Origin: Triangularia verruculosa
Lineage: Eukaryota; Ascomycota; Sordariomycetes; Sordariales; Podosporaceae
Reading direction: 5' to 3'
Assembly: GCA_033296885.1 (NCBI GenBank)
Contig: MU864050.1
Location: 1-51,735, forward strand
Length of the DNA: 51,735 nt
Part shown: positions 1-11,431 of the stretch, in pieces
How positions within the stretch are numbered: the first letter of the stretch is position 1
Layout: each line of letters opens with the position of its first letter
Made by a program: the position numbers and the translations under genes
Notes under the pieces: model-generated
Told to the model about the DNA's origin: nothing
The model's input: only the letters and a program-made list of their open reading frames with translations
The model's database searches: none

Positions 1-1993
1 ATCTGGAATCGTGATAAGATGCTATGGTACTTCATGTTATATAGAGAAATGGCTCTTTTGGAAGTATCTTAGCATGGTTGAAATATTGATAAAATTAAGA
101 GGTGTATACCCTATCAGGTTAGTAAGTCACACGCTACCATTTAAAAAGCTGGGATAGGTGTAGCAGGCACTCTTTATGATCAACACCACCAGCCGGGGGT
201 GGTTTAAGCTTGTTTTCGAATCCCCCCACTTCGCAACGACCCTGACTTGGCAGAGGAGACTGAACGCTGCCAAGATTGCACGACAAGCAGCTTTCTGTTA
301 ACTACAGTAGTACAGTACATAAACTCGGCCGGTAGACTGCAGAGACATCAACGGCGGTAGTCACCCGGTTTCTCTCCCGCTCTATCCGACTCGGGTCCTA
401 GAGACGCTTCTCTTGCCCTCATGACTGGTCTTGGGGTGCGATTGTGGACAAAGTGCGAGACCTGCCAACGGCCCTCTTCGGGACCCGAGTTCCTCATGCC
501 TGGTGGGTAGAAAAAGCATGTTCATCCGGCATCACAAACATGTTATTTAGATGCACAAGACTGAGTGTAGTGTCTAGGGGCATTCCTACAGCAGCTAATA
601 GTGAGCTGAAGGAATGTAGAGTTCTGAATAGAGTGTTCCTAAGTCTTATAGATGCAACTCCAAGTAAGATAGGCGGTAGGCGTAGTACAGGTAGTCTCAT
701 GTTGTAGAATGGGTTCCATCGCAGCGGCCTGGCCCGTTACACCGTTCTTCCTTCTAACAGGGTCCTCGTTTCACACCACAGTGACTCCACACCCCATTCC
801 CCACTCCATGTCACTGAGCTCAACGGGCCCAATATGGCACGTGCACTCCCGTCGTGTTTCTCATCGAACCGACATCTCGGAAAGCTGCTCAGGAAAACAT
901 TACGCTCAGAACGTCATACCCAGAGCGGGCGTCTTATCTCAGTCGATCACTGGTGGCTTTAGGTTCTAAAGAACTTGAGCCCGCCTTGATTAAGTGGAAA
1001 GTCATCGAACCTTGATCAGGCGGTTTGTCAACGCTAATAGGAACGCAACTTCAGTCGAGCACTTTTGCTCCTGTGTGAAACCAACATAGGCACACACCAC
1101 CATCGCCGCCGCCGCCGCCGCTGTTATCATCAGCTGCGGTTTTCCAAAACGTCGCCGTAAAACAGCGTGGGCGTCTTGCCATCTCTACCTCCCTCAGCTG
1201 GGTCAGGTAATTGTTGGCCACTCGGTTTCGCTTTGAGGTTCTGTCATCATTCACCTTGGTGTTGGCCTTTGACGTGGTCGTCGCATTTCTGGTCAAGATG
1301 GCCGACACAGTGCTGAATCTTCCCCAGACTCCGATCTTCGCAATGAGACTTAAGCCAAACCCGAGCTTGATAATCTCTGCCGGTTTTTCTGCAGCGTTTT
1401 CACACCTCGATGTCGTCTGATCTTCTGGGCGTCCTCGACCTGGTGGTCTCCCACCGCCGCCACCGCATTTTCCCGTCCTTCCCCAGAGCCATCCTACACC
1501 AACATTTGGGTGGATCTAGACATATTCCCCGAGCCTTACCCTTTTGGACTACGATTTCATTCCTTTGCCACTGCGGGTTTCTCAGACCATGTTTCATAAG
1601 TGCTATGCGGCCGGTTGCTCTCACCGTTCGCTCTGTCCCGGACCGTCTTCAGGTGCACCATCATCTCTTCTGTCCTCGGCCTTGACGATGGATCCAAGTG
1701 GTCTCACCTCGGTTGCGAGTGGGCATGTTGAGCAGAACGGGCCTCATATAACTTAAGACCCCAAGCCACTTCAAGCCTGGGTTTTTCTTTTGTGGTTTTC
1801 TTGTTCTTGTGTACCTCCACCAACTCTCGCTTTTTCTTTGTTCTTTCTCTCATACTTTTTCTTTGATCCACTTGCCAGCCAGGTCTGGACAGATCACGTT
1901 GAGCGTGGATCTTATCTGACTTTCGTTCTCTTCATATATTCATTTTCAGACAGCTGGGTTGTATTAGTTCTTTCGCCTCGCCAGTCTGGCACC
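1..1993. other. left-edge region, no gene recognised
   Basis: Nothing here gives a protein I recognise; the open frames are short (under about 90 codons) and occur on both strands at random. The first 200 bases are AT-rich compared with the rest. The last 250 bases (about 1740-1993) are pyrimidine-rich and probably hold the promoter and 5' leader of the secreted-protein gene that starts at 1994. Confidence 0.5.
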
Positions 1994-3704
1994 ATGGCCT
2001 TCAAAAGACTCTTAGGGGTCTCCTCGCTCATTTCGCTGGCCCTCGCCCAAGCACAAAACAACAACCAAGGAGGGGGCAACAATCAAGGAGGAGGCACGAC
2101 ATTAGACCCAGAAGTCGTTCAACAGGGCTCTTTCACCGATGGCAAAAGTTCGCTGGGTGCTGAGGCAGTTCAGGCTGCCTCGGCGACTTCTCAAAACAAC
2201 TTCATCAACTTCTGCAAGGGACAAACACTAACCAACGGTCTTCAAATCACAACGGGTTCTTGTAACGGCATTGGTATGTAGTGGCATTGATGGTGATACA
2301 AACGGATGCTAACTCGACGCTCAATCAGTAATGGGCCAGATCCCTTCCAAGGACAGGATGATCTCGACAGTCATCACGAACCCGGCCAACGGCGCCACCA
2401 TCCCCTCTAATCAAGACTTTGAGATTGTAGTTCAGGTTACGAACCTCAACGCCGGCGCCTTTACGAACGCCGCTGTCACCTATTACTCGGCACCCCAGCA
2501 ACTGGACAACGGAAACGTAGTCGGTCATACCCATGTTACCGTGCAGAACACAGGCGCCGACCTGAACCCCCAACAGCCCATGGACCCACAGGAGTTCGCC
2601 TTCTTTAAGGGAATCAACGACGCCGGTAACGGCCAGGGCAGACTCAGTGCCGCCGTGACGGGTGGGCTCCCAGCCGGAAACTACCGTGTCTGCACATTGA
2701 CGTCCGCTGCCAACCATCAGCCCGTCATCATGCCGGTTGCCCAACGCGGATCACAGGATGACTGCGTTAGGTTCACTGTCACTGGCAATGGCAACACGAT
2801 CAATGAAGCTGCCAATAATGGAGCCAAGGGTCAGGCAGCGGCAGCTTTGATTGCGGATGCTGTTGCCGCCGGCCCAGGTGCCCCAGCCGCTGGCGGTAAT
2901 GCTGGAGGTAATGCTGGAGGCAACGCTGGAGGTAATGCTGGAGGTAATGCCGGAGGTAACGCTGGGGGTAACGCTGGGGGTAACGCTGGGGGTAATGCTG
3001 GTGGTAATGCTGGAGGCAACGCTGGAGGCAATGCTGGGGGTAACGCTGGAGGTAATGCGGGAGGCAACGCTGGAGGTAATGCTGGTGGTAACGCTGGTGA
3101 TAATGCGGGTGGCAATGCCGGCGGTAATGCTGGTGGGAACGCTGGAGGGAACGCTGGAGGCAACGGTGCTGGTGGTAATGCCGGAGACAACGCCGGCGGA
3201 AACGCTGGAGGCAATGCTGGTGGAAATGCCGGCGGGAACGGCGCGGCTGGCAATGGCGCGGCTGGCAATGGTGCGGCTGGCAACGGGGCTGCTGGCGACG
3301 GGGCTGCTGGTGGTGATGCTGCTGGCGGTAACGCTGCCGGTGGTAATGCTGCCGGTGGTAATGCTGCCGGTGGTAATGCTGCCGGTGGCAATGCTGCCGG
3401 TGGCAATGCTGCCGGTGGTAATGCTGCCGGTGGTAATGCTGGAGAGGCCGCAGGAAATGCTGCAGGCGGAGATGCCGCGGGTGGCGCTGGTAACAATAAT
3501 GGCAACGCTGACAATAATGCTGGTGGTAATGAGCAGGGAGACGGCCAGAACAGAGATGGTAAGGGCAAGGGCAGAGGCAAGGGCAAAAACAATGACCAGC
3601 CAGATCAAAACGGTCCGCCTCCTGATCCCGCAGCAGCACCTGCACCTCCTCCAGCTTCCGCTCGTCTAGCTCGTCTCGCCCGCCGCCGCAGATTCATCGC
3701 ATAA
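1994..3704 (+). CDS. secreted protein with conserved N-terminal domain and Gly/Asn/Ala tandem-repeat tail
   Basis: Two exons, 1994-2273 and 2329-3704, give 551 residues. The intron has donor GTATGT, branch GCTAAC and acceptor CAG, and the join restores the frame. The N-terminus MAFKRLLGVSSLISLALAQA looks like a signal peptide. After a short Asn/Gln/Gly linker, residues about 33-260 form the conserved part (LDPEVVQQGSFTDG, NFINFCKGQTLTNG, GHTHVTVQ, AFFKGIND, GNYRVCTL). I recognise this as a widespread fungal extracellular family of unknown function; from memory homologues are sometimes mislabelled as a ribosomal protein S17, which the secretion signal contradicts. The rest is a long GGNA repeat, then GNGAA and AAGGN repeats, an Asn/Gly stretch, a Lys/Gly-rich patch, a Pro/Ala segment and an Arg-rich end. 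There is no C-terminal GPI-type hydrophobic tail. A cell-wall or matrix role is inference. Confidence 0.85.
2893..3240 (+). repeat. 12-bp coding tandem repeat (GGNA units)
   Basis: A 12-bp unit of the form GGAGGTAATGCT is repeated in frame, encoding Gly-Gly-Asn-Ala more than twenty times with a few variants such as GDNA and GNGAGGNA. Copies differ mainly at synonymous third bases. The unit contains no stop codon in most frames, so the region is open on both strands. Confidence 0.9.
3241..3450 (+). repeat. 15-bp coding tandem repeats (GNGAA then AAGGN units)
   Basis: Directly after the 12-bp block, the repeat changes to 15-bp units: first about four GNGAA copies, then about eight near-identical AAGGN copies (GCTGCCGGTGGTAAT type). 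The later copies are almost perfect, which suggests recent expansion by slippage or unequal exchange. Confidence 0.85.
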
Positions 3705-4919
3705 GCGGGATGAGTTGGATGGGACACCGTAACTTTGGGTATGTGGAGGGAAAAGGAACTTCCTTTTGCCTTAGATTTATTCTTTTTTCCTAAAAGTTTA
3801 TAATGATGACAATGATAGAGAGGACAGAGGAAAGGGGTAAATAGGGGTGGTGTTGAGAGAGTCATATAGTCTAATGTACAGGGTTAGGGTCTGGCTTCAT
3901 TGGCTTTGGTAAAACGGATATACCTTGCATCTCTGATATCTCCACATACAGAGCAAGTGGTCGAAGTGTACACTTCGATCACCCAAATCCGATGGACGCT
4001 TGAATTAAGCTCGGAGGCATGACGCAAGATGGCCCCCCATAATTGGTATGCACTCAAGGAGCAAACATGGGGCTTGGCAAACCAATGTAACTGACCAGCG
4101 CTGATCTCATTGGGCCTCCAACTGGAAGGATAAGGAGGGGTCCGGACGCCATACGTCATCATACAAAGGTGACGGACGGGATCTGATGTTCTCAGCACCA
4201 AAAGCAAACCCTTTGATTACTTTCCATTTTGAAGCTCGCCGCGATCTTGAACAGAGACGAGGTTGTTCTTGTAAATGTATCCGTAGACAGGTAGGCGCGT
4301 TTTGGTCACTTTGTTCGGCCTCCACCCACCCAACTCCCGTCTCGAAAAGGGAAGCTGGCGCTGGCGACATTGCATTGTCGTTCAACAAGACTTCCACGAG
4401 TCGACTGGGATGGCCAGCTCGCGTTTGGCCGACATCCCGATCAGCAGACAGGTTAACCCCGGTCGATCAGAAAGTACCGCAAGGAACCCTGTCCAGCGCC
4501 CAGCTCCTTTCCCAAAAGGGACCCTCCGCCAAGCGCTTCAAGACGACGACGTCGTCCGTCCCTCGTCCGTCGACATCACCGCCTAGACCTCCGATCGCTC
4601 TCTCCCGTTCCCATCCATCGCTGCCGCCATTTCCTGTTTTCCTCTCGTCTCGTTACCGGCGCTACGCCTCGACAATAGCACAAGATACATACATAACCCT
4701 TCATCTCCTTCTCTGTGCCGCATGTACGTCCCCATCATCTTATTTCGTGCTTGTCTTTCGCGCGCAAGCCCGCCTTGCCACGGGAGGTAGCCGCTATCCG
4801 TCCCAAGCATTCTGAGCTAATCCTTGGTTTATTTGCCTTCAGCGAGTCGACACCCGTGCGGCCAAACTTTAACGCCCCTATATGTCTTGCCATCACACAC
4901 CGCATTAGAACCGGCCATC
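3705..4919. other. intergenic, 3' end of secreted-protein gene and Slm1 promoter
   Basis: About 1.2 kb without a recognised gene. A 209-codon open frame at 4186-4815 looks like leader sequence and not a conserved protein. The stretch 4540-4900 is rich in CT/CCG runs, as expected for a fungal promoter and 5' leader. Confidence 0.5.
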
Positions 4920-7586
4920 ATGTCAACCACTAGGTTACCAGCCGGCGCCGTTTCCTCCCCGCCCGTCGGACAAGAGCGCGGATACGACCCATCGAATCAT
5001 TTCCCCCAACAGCAGCAACAGCAGCAGCAGCAGCAGCAGCAGCAAGTGACGGAACTGGGCTATCCCGCAGGCGCTGCCGATGCCGAAACACTCTCCAACA
5101 CGATTGCAAACTCGCATGTTGAATACGACAATTCAGCAGCCATGCGTCCAACAAAGTTCACTGAAGAATGGGACGCTAGCCGGCGAGGAAGTTCCATTAT
5201 CGACGGCCAGGGATATCACAAGAACGGTACCAGCAACACAATGCAACGCTCAAGCTCTTACGCCGGCTCTATCATCGGCAACACCAACGATGGGGCGCCG
5301 TCCCTCTCCCGTGGTAATACGTTGAAGAAGAAGGCATCTATGCGGAGAAGCGGCAGTTTGAAGCGAAGCGGCAGCCGGAGGAGCATGAAAGCTGGCAGCG
5401 TCAGAAGTCTGGCTCTCCAGCCAACAACAGATGAAGATGAACTTCATAGTGCTTTCTATTGCCCAGTGCCCACTTCGGGCAGTCCGACCGAGGTTCTCGC
5501 AAACCGCTTTCAAGGTGCGTGTAACGAGTTCACCGCCCGAGCTGCGATGTTATGACTGACATGGACATACCTGTAGCTTGGCGCAAAATCCTCAAGGATC
5601 TGATCACATACTTTCGCGAGATCCAAGTGCACTATGAGCACCGAGCGAAGTCTCTGATTAAACTCGGGAATGTGTTGAACAACATCACGACGCCGCCGGG
5701 CTTTATCGCATCCGGCGGCTTAGATGATGCCTTGCAGATTCTACGAGGCCACAACAAACAAGCAATTGTGGAAGCCAACAAGGCGAGAGAGATTGAAGAG
5801 GATGTTATTTTGGCGCTCACTGGGTTGCGTAGCGATCTGCATCAAAAAATCAAAGAAATCAAGAATCTCTCGGGCGACTTCAAGAACTCGGTTGACAAGG
5901 AGATGGAGGCGACACGCAAGGCTGTAAATCATTTGCAAGACATTCTAGGCCAAACTGAGCTCGATACAGCTTTGACGACAGGCAAACAGGACCCTTATTT
6001 GTTACGGCTCAACGTAGATCGGCAACTGGAGAAACAGATTGATGAGGAAAACTATTTGCATCAGGTAAGTCTTCCCCGAACCGTCGAGTACAGGGTAACA
6101 CTGACAGGACATTTCCCAAGGCATATTTGAATCTCGAGAATTCCGGCAAAGAACTCGAGTCTATTGTTGTCGGCGAAATCCAAAAGTCATACAATGCCTA
6201 TGCTAGCATTCTCAAGCGGGAAGCGGACTCCGCATACGGGACTGTCGAAGAGCTTCGGCTGGGGCCCATCACACTAGGCAAGGATGCAGAATGGATGTCG
6301 TTCATCCATAAGGATGAACGCTTTGTTGACCCTGAGCTTCCTATGCGGTCAGCCGAGCTCATACACTACCCTGGACGGGATCACTATGCTTGCCAGGAGA
6401 TTCGAGCAGGCCTGCTGGAGCGGAAGAGCAAATACCTGAAGAGCTATACAGCTGGATGGTATGTATCTTGTGTATCAGCCAGGCATGTGTCATGACTTGT
6501 ACTAAATATGCATGCAGGTACGTTCTTTCTCCCACGCATCTGCACGAGTTCAAGTCTGCAGACAAGACTCAAGCGCCCCTCATGTCACTCTATCTGCCCG
6601 AGCAGAAGCTGGGATCACACTCGACCGAAGGCGGATCATCGAATAAGTTCGTTCTCAAGGGTCGCCAAACAGGATCCATGCACCGTGGTCACACCTGGGT
6701 ATTCCGCGCCGAGAGTCATGATACGATGATGGCTTGGTACGAAGACATCAAAACGCTTACCGAGAGGACCCCCGAGGAACGAAGCAATCTAGTGCGCGGC
6801 AGCAGTCGAAGCATCAGCAGATCGTCTCAGCGATCGTCTCTTAGCAGTGACGGAGTTGACGATGATGAGGATCCTCCTTTCATGGCGACTGCCGCGTCCG
6901 TCAACCAGCAGCCGAGACCAGACTCCCTGCCACGACGTCCTTCAGGTGGGCGATTCCCATCTGACCTTACAGTAAACGCACAACGAGGCTTACAGGTCCC
7001 ACTCTCGCCAATTAGTATAAGTTCCGAGCCCAACAGGTACGACGAAAACGATCGCGACGTCATTGCTGCAGCAAGCACTCTTCCCGGAAGTGAGATAGGA
7101 CCGCAATACCAGACCCGTCAGGATTTCGGTACATCGATGACAACCCGACGGAACGAAGCCCCGCGCGCGCCTCTCTCTCAAACGTATGATAGCCCGCAAC
7201 CGAAAGCCGCGACGAGAAATTATGAGGAACCAAACGGGCACGTCGTTGGGGTATCTAATGCACCGGTATATACGAACGGTGGGCCAACCTCTTACCAGAA
7301 AGACGGCATGGTGTGGGCGGAGCCAGTCCCCATCTCCCCAACAACTCTAAGAGATCAGGCACAGACCTTGTCTTCTCGAGCTGATGCAGACGACCGGCTT
7401 TATGCTTCTCAGGGAGATGGCTACAAAATGGAACCTCGAGGAAACTGGTACGATCAGACCAACGGTGGCGCAGTGCAGAATGACCAGCAGACGCGGCCCG
7501 GCGCCGAGCGAACAGACAGTGCCCCGACCATTTCAAATCTTCACATACCTGGGCAGTATCCCAAAAGTTCGACTAGTGGTTTTTGA
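4920..7586 (+). CDS. SLM1: Slm1/Slm2-like F-BAR and PH domain protein
   Basis: Four exons (4920-5514, 5577-6064, 6121-6458, 6518-7586) join in frame to 829 residues. The start is the first in-frame ATG; upstream only a TTG continues the frame. Order: disordered N-terminus with 13 Gln (residues 30-42); a basic Ser/Arg/Lys patch (about 138-163, KKKASMRRSGSLKRSGSRR); an F-BAR-like helical region (about 185-430, starting FQAWRKILKDLITYF); a PH domain (about 450-580, GWYVLSPTHLHEFKSADK, HTWVFRAESHDTM); and a Ser/Pro-rich tail. In yeast Slm1/2 bind PI(4,5)P2 at eisosomes/MCT domains and carry signals to TORC2 and from calcineurin; the same role is inferred here. No yeast-type calcineurin docking motif is obvious at the C-terminus. 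The family identification is firm; the exact ancestor (Slm1 or Slm2) is not meaningful in filamentous fungi. Confidence 0.93.
5007..5045 (+). repeat. CAG/CAA polyglutamine tract
   Basis: Thirteen consecutive CAR codons, mostly CAG, encode Gln30-Gln42 of the Slm1-like protein. It is a trinucleotide microsatellite and probably polymorphic between strains. Confidence 0.95.
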
Positions 7587-8399
7587 TACCCCTTGGAAGA
7601 TGCGAATCGTAGTGGGGCTCTTTTTATTGTTCTTCTATTGTTTGTTTTTAGTGACCTGTGGCCCTCAGCCTTTAGAGTCGGAGCTCAGTTTTGTTGTTGC
7701 TCAAGTCTATAACATTACCGTTATGGCATTCCTTGCTGGGTACGGATACTACAGTTTCTTGGAGGTGGCAGAATGTTATTGTCTATTATCTCTGGTCTCC
7801 TAGAAGAAATGTCTGTGCTAAGTACCAACCTCCATGCGTGTGTCGTTGATTTTAAGTTTGCAACTAAGCACTACCAACCTCCCTTCTCACTGAGCACCCC
7901 TAGCACACAAACCTCCCGAGTCTCTTTGCTCGTCTGGGGAGGCTGGAGGTGAGCAGTGCAGTGTCTCTGAAGGTCTAGTATATGCCCAAGACTTCTGTGA
8001 TAGCATGTACTCGGCCATTTCCTGCGCTACGCACTGTACCTAGATTGAGGCTTTGGAGCACGATCATGGACAGAATTCCCGCCTCTGATTTAACTGAGCC
8101 AGCCTGTGCCTTTTCACCAAACAAAATGTTGTCTTTCCGAGGTTGGTCAGGTTCTATCCAAGAAGACCAATGTCATTTTACTTTCCCCGGGATGCGGCCT
8201 TCCAATCCGCATCAAGATATTTCTCCCCAGTCGTCCCTCTCCCCACATGAGCAGCCTTTTGTTCATCTGCAGTACCTAACCATTCCGTTTCCCTCCATGG
8301 GAAATAATCAAAACATCTGTTGAACCACGCACTCAAGTCTTGCTGCCGTTCTTCTTCTTACCTCTCTGCGAACACATCAACAATAGACACGAAGACCTC
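7587..8399. other. intergenic, Slm1 3' region and MFS promoter
   Basis: About 0.8 kb with no recognised gene. The frame that continues across the Slm1 stop (7384-7803) ends in a hydrophobic translation of T-rich 3' sequence and is not a gene. 8170-8399 is pyrimidine-rich, likely leader of the MFS gene. Confidence 0.5.
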
Positions 8400-10992
8400 A
8401 TGGAAAACAGACGACAACCCTTCTCGTGGACTGACCAGGCTGCTGTCAATGCTATGCAGCGGGCAGCGGATGCCCTGTCTATGGCGACTGAATCCTTTCA
8501 GCTGCAGTTCCGTGACCAAAGCGAAGAAAGCCATGACCGATCTCGTCGGAGCTCCTCGACAGTGGATGATATTCTATCCGAGCGCCGGGCCTCACGTAAA
8601 CGTGGGGAGGTTCCGGTGACTCGACGGCGACCAACCTCGGAGAGACGAGGAGATGTCGGTTCAGACTACATGGGACCTCTCTCATCGCATCCGCCCTTTG
8701 TCATGATGGATTCGGAGCTCCAAGAACTGCCTCGGCAAGCCAACACAGCCCCACGACCAATGCAGCAACACATCAGCATTCACATCCGCCATAACAGTGG
8801 GAAAAAGCGAGCACCATCTCAGCCCTATCCTGCTTTCCACAGGCCGCTTACCCCTCGTCAGTCCTCTCAGAAAGAGCTCCAGCGTCATCACCCCTTACCC
8901 TCCCTACCGGTTCATCCGGCTTTCCGGGATCAGTTTGAGAACAAGGACAGGATTTTCTGTGCCGAGCACTACGACGCGGCCAATCCGGCAGATTCTCAGT
9001 CAACCATGGTGCCCATGGACGAGATCGACCTCGGCACATCGTACCTACCATCCTCCTCTTCTCCCGCCACAACCATCACCAAACCAACAGCAACAACAAC
9101 CTCTCATCTCTCCCCCCACCGCAAATCCAGAGCCGCCTCTCGCGCTGCTGCGGCCCTAACATCCTCCTCATCCCCTAATTCTTCCTACGTCACTACCCCC
9201 TTTTCCTCCTCCTCCCCCCGCAACACCTCCCCCCCTCCCCCGCAACCACCCTCCTCCCGCCCCTCAGTCCTCCTCTCCCCCTTCCACGAAATCCTCTTCG
9301 TCCTCCTCATCTGCCTAGCCCAAATCCTCATGCTCGCCGGCCTCGCCCAGGCCATGGTCCCCGCCGCCCTCATCTCCCAGTCCTTCGCCGACTCCACCCC
9401 GGGCACAATGGCATGGTACTCCGCCGCCTACGGCCTCACCTCGGCCACCTTTGTCCTCCCCTCCGGCCGCGTCGGGGACCTCTTCGGCCACAAAAAGGTG
9501 TTCGTCTCCGGGTGGCTCTGGTTCTCCCTCTGGAGCCTCGTCGTCGGCTTCTCGGGCCACGTCGAGAGGAGCGGAGGGAGGGGAACCGTGTTCTTTTGCG
9601 TGGCGAGGGGGCTGCAGGGGATGGGACCCGCGCTGCTTGTGCCGAGTGGGCAGGCGCTGCTTGGGAGGACGTATACACCCGGGATGAGGAAGAATATGGT
9701 GTTGTGTCTCTTTGGTGCGTCGGCGCCGTTGGGGTTTGTCATGGGGGCAATTTTTTCGAGTTTGTTTGCGGTGAGGGGCGGCTGGCCGTGGGCGTTTTGG
9801 TTGTTGGCGATCCTGTGCTTTTTTCTGGGGGTGGGGAGTTTGTTTATTTTGCCGACGTCGAGAGGGCAATCCTGCTTGAAGCCGGGGGAGAGTTTGTGGG
9901 CGCAGTTTGACGTCTGGGGGATGGTTCTCGGGGTGAGCGGGCTGGTGTTGCTGAACTTTGCGTTCAACCAGGCCCCGATTGTCTCCTGGAAGACGCCGTA
10001 TACGTATTTCTTGCTGATTATTGGGTTGCTTTTGATTGTTGCTTTTGTGATTCATGAGAGGGCGGCGCCGTACCCGCTGATTCCCATCTCGGCCATGAAG
10101 CCGGCGACGAACTTTGTGCTGGGCTGTACGGGGGCCGGATGGGGATGCTTTAGTATCTGGATTTACTATACTTTCAGTATTGTTGAGAACCTGAGGGGAT
10201 GGTCGCCGCTGCTTGCGTCTGTTAGCTTTCTTCCTGCGTATGTATCTCTCCATTCTGGCCGATTGTATAGGAGAAGTGCTGACTCGGTGGTGCCATATAC
10301 AGCCCGATATGTGGCCTTGCCGCCAGTTTCCTTGTCGGCGTTTTGATGTCTCGCGTCAAACCTCACTGGATCATGCTCATCTCCATGTGTGCCTTCTTTA
10401 TTGGGAGCTTACTCTTGGCTACAGCTCCTGTACACCAGAGTTATTGGTTTAATACCTTCTTCGGTATCCTCATCATGCCGTTTGTCAGTTACCTTTCCCA
10501 GCTTCATCCAGTGGTACAAATGCTAACATAAGAAACCAGGGTATGGATATGAGCAACCCAGCAGTGAGTTGCTCCAAAGCCTTCTTCCGGTACGGTTTTT
10601 AGACAAGATGTTTGCTGATCTATTTTAGGCTATCATTCTGCTCAGTAACAGCGTCTCGAAAGAGCATCAAGGCATTGCCGCAAGTTTGGTTGTGACGACG
10701 GTCAATTATTCGTAAGTTGTTCCGGGAAACATAAGTTCGAGCTCGTGTTGACCCTTGGCTACAGTATCTCACTTGCTCTCGGTATTGCGGGCACTATAGA
10801 AGTTGTATGTGTGCTATCCCATGCGCCCTCCAAACCATTAGCTAACGCCGCAACCAGCATGTTAATGACACGGGTTATGAACTCTTGAGGGGCTATAGAG
10901 CTGCCCAGTACTTTGGAACAGGCCTTGGCTTTCTGGGCGTCCTCCTGGCCTTGTGCTTCCTGCTCCAGAGTAACCAGCAGAGGCCACGGTAG
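8400..10992 (+). CDS. MFS transporter, DHA2-like (Atr1/Amf1-type), with long cytoplasmic N-terminus
   Basis: Six exons: 8400-10237, 10303-10483, 10540-10563, 10629-10711, 10765-10804 and 10858-10992, giving 766 residues. All joins keep frame. The start is the first ATG in the open frame (only a TTG precedes it). Residues 1 to about 297 are disordered, Ser/Pro/Arg-rich and lack membrane segments. The transporter begins at about 298 (FHEILFVLLICLAQILMLAG) and shows MFS motif A near residue 355 (GRVGDLFGHKKV) and roughly 14 hydrophobic segments, ending after GTGLGFLGVLLALCFLLQ. The family is most like yeast Atr1/YOR378W proton-coupled exporters of small molecules; the substrate cannot be told. 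Five introns crowd into the last quarter, including one around a 24-nt exon. Third-base use changes sharply near 9565. Confidence 0.88.
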
Positions 10993-11431
10993 GATCGCGG
11001 CCGCAGCAAAAGAGGTGAATGCGTTGTCGTTGACGGTAGGAGGACTGAGAGGAGATATGCTGTGTGTAATTAGTCGGCCTAGAAGAGGAGAACAGAAACA
11101 ACAGGGAAGAGTCCGTCAATGACCAAAACGGCGTCTGCAATTTCGGTCTACGCTGCAACTTTGAATGTACAATCGATCCGAGCAGATGCAAAAAGATTTT
11201 GCCGTAAATGAAAGCAAAGACCCAAGACCCTTCCCAAACGCCCATGTAAGCCAGCCCGAGTTCCGCAGACAACGCCATTGACGCGGTCGCTCCGCTCGAT
11301 GATATAGACTACCCACCCTTTTCGCTACTCCTTCAATGCCAACCGTCCGCCCGATGTCTTGATAGGTTCTGGCACCTAGCGGCTGCCCCCTCGTTGTCGT
11401 CACCGATTGTCACATGGGTATCAATCTCCGT
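10993..11431. other. convergent intergenic region
   Basis: The 3' ends of the MFS gene (+) and GAR1 (-) face each other here. Nothing else is seen. Confidence 0.5.

Noticed and set aside
200..240. tRNA-like TTCGAATCC box near the left edge
   Set aside because: The flanking bases do not form a T-arm stem and no A box or cloverleaf can be drawn upstream.
2751..3645. Three antisense frames (253-285 codons) across the secreted-protein repeat
   Set aside because: They exist only because the 12/15-bp repeat has no stop on either strand. The sense frame has a signal peptide, an intron and a conserved domain.
1994..3704. Labelling the secreted protein as ribosomal protein S17
   Set aside because: It has a signal peptide and no S17 fold; the true mitochondrial uS17 is at 27748-28349.
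4186..4815. 209-codon plus-strand frame upstream of Slm1
   Set aside because: Low-complexity translation of leader sequence, no conserved segment, and not joined in frame to Slm1.
9315..10253. 312-codon minus-strand frame opposite the MFS gene
   Set aside because: The plus strand encodes clear MFS motifs; the antisense chain is Pro/Arg/His-rich without structure.
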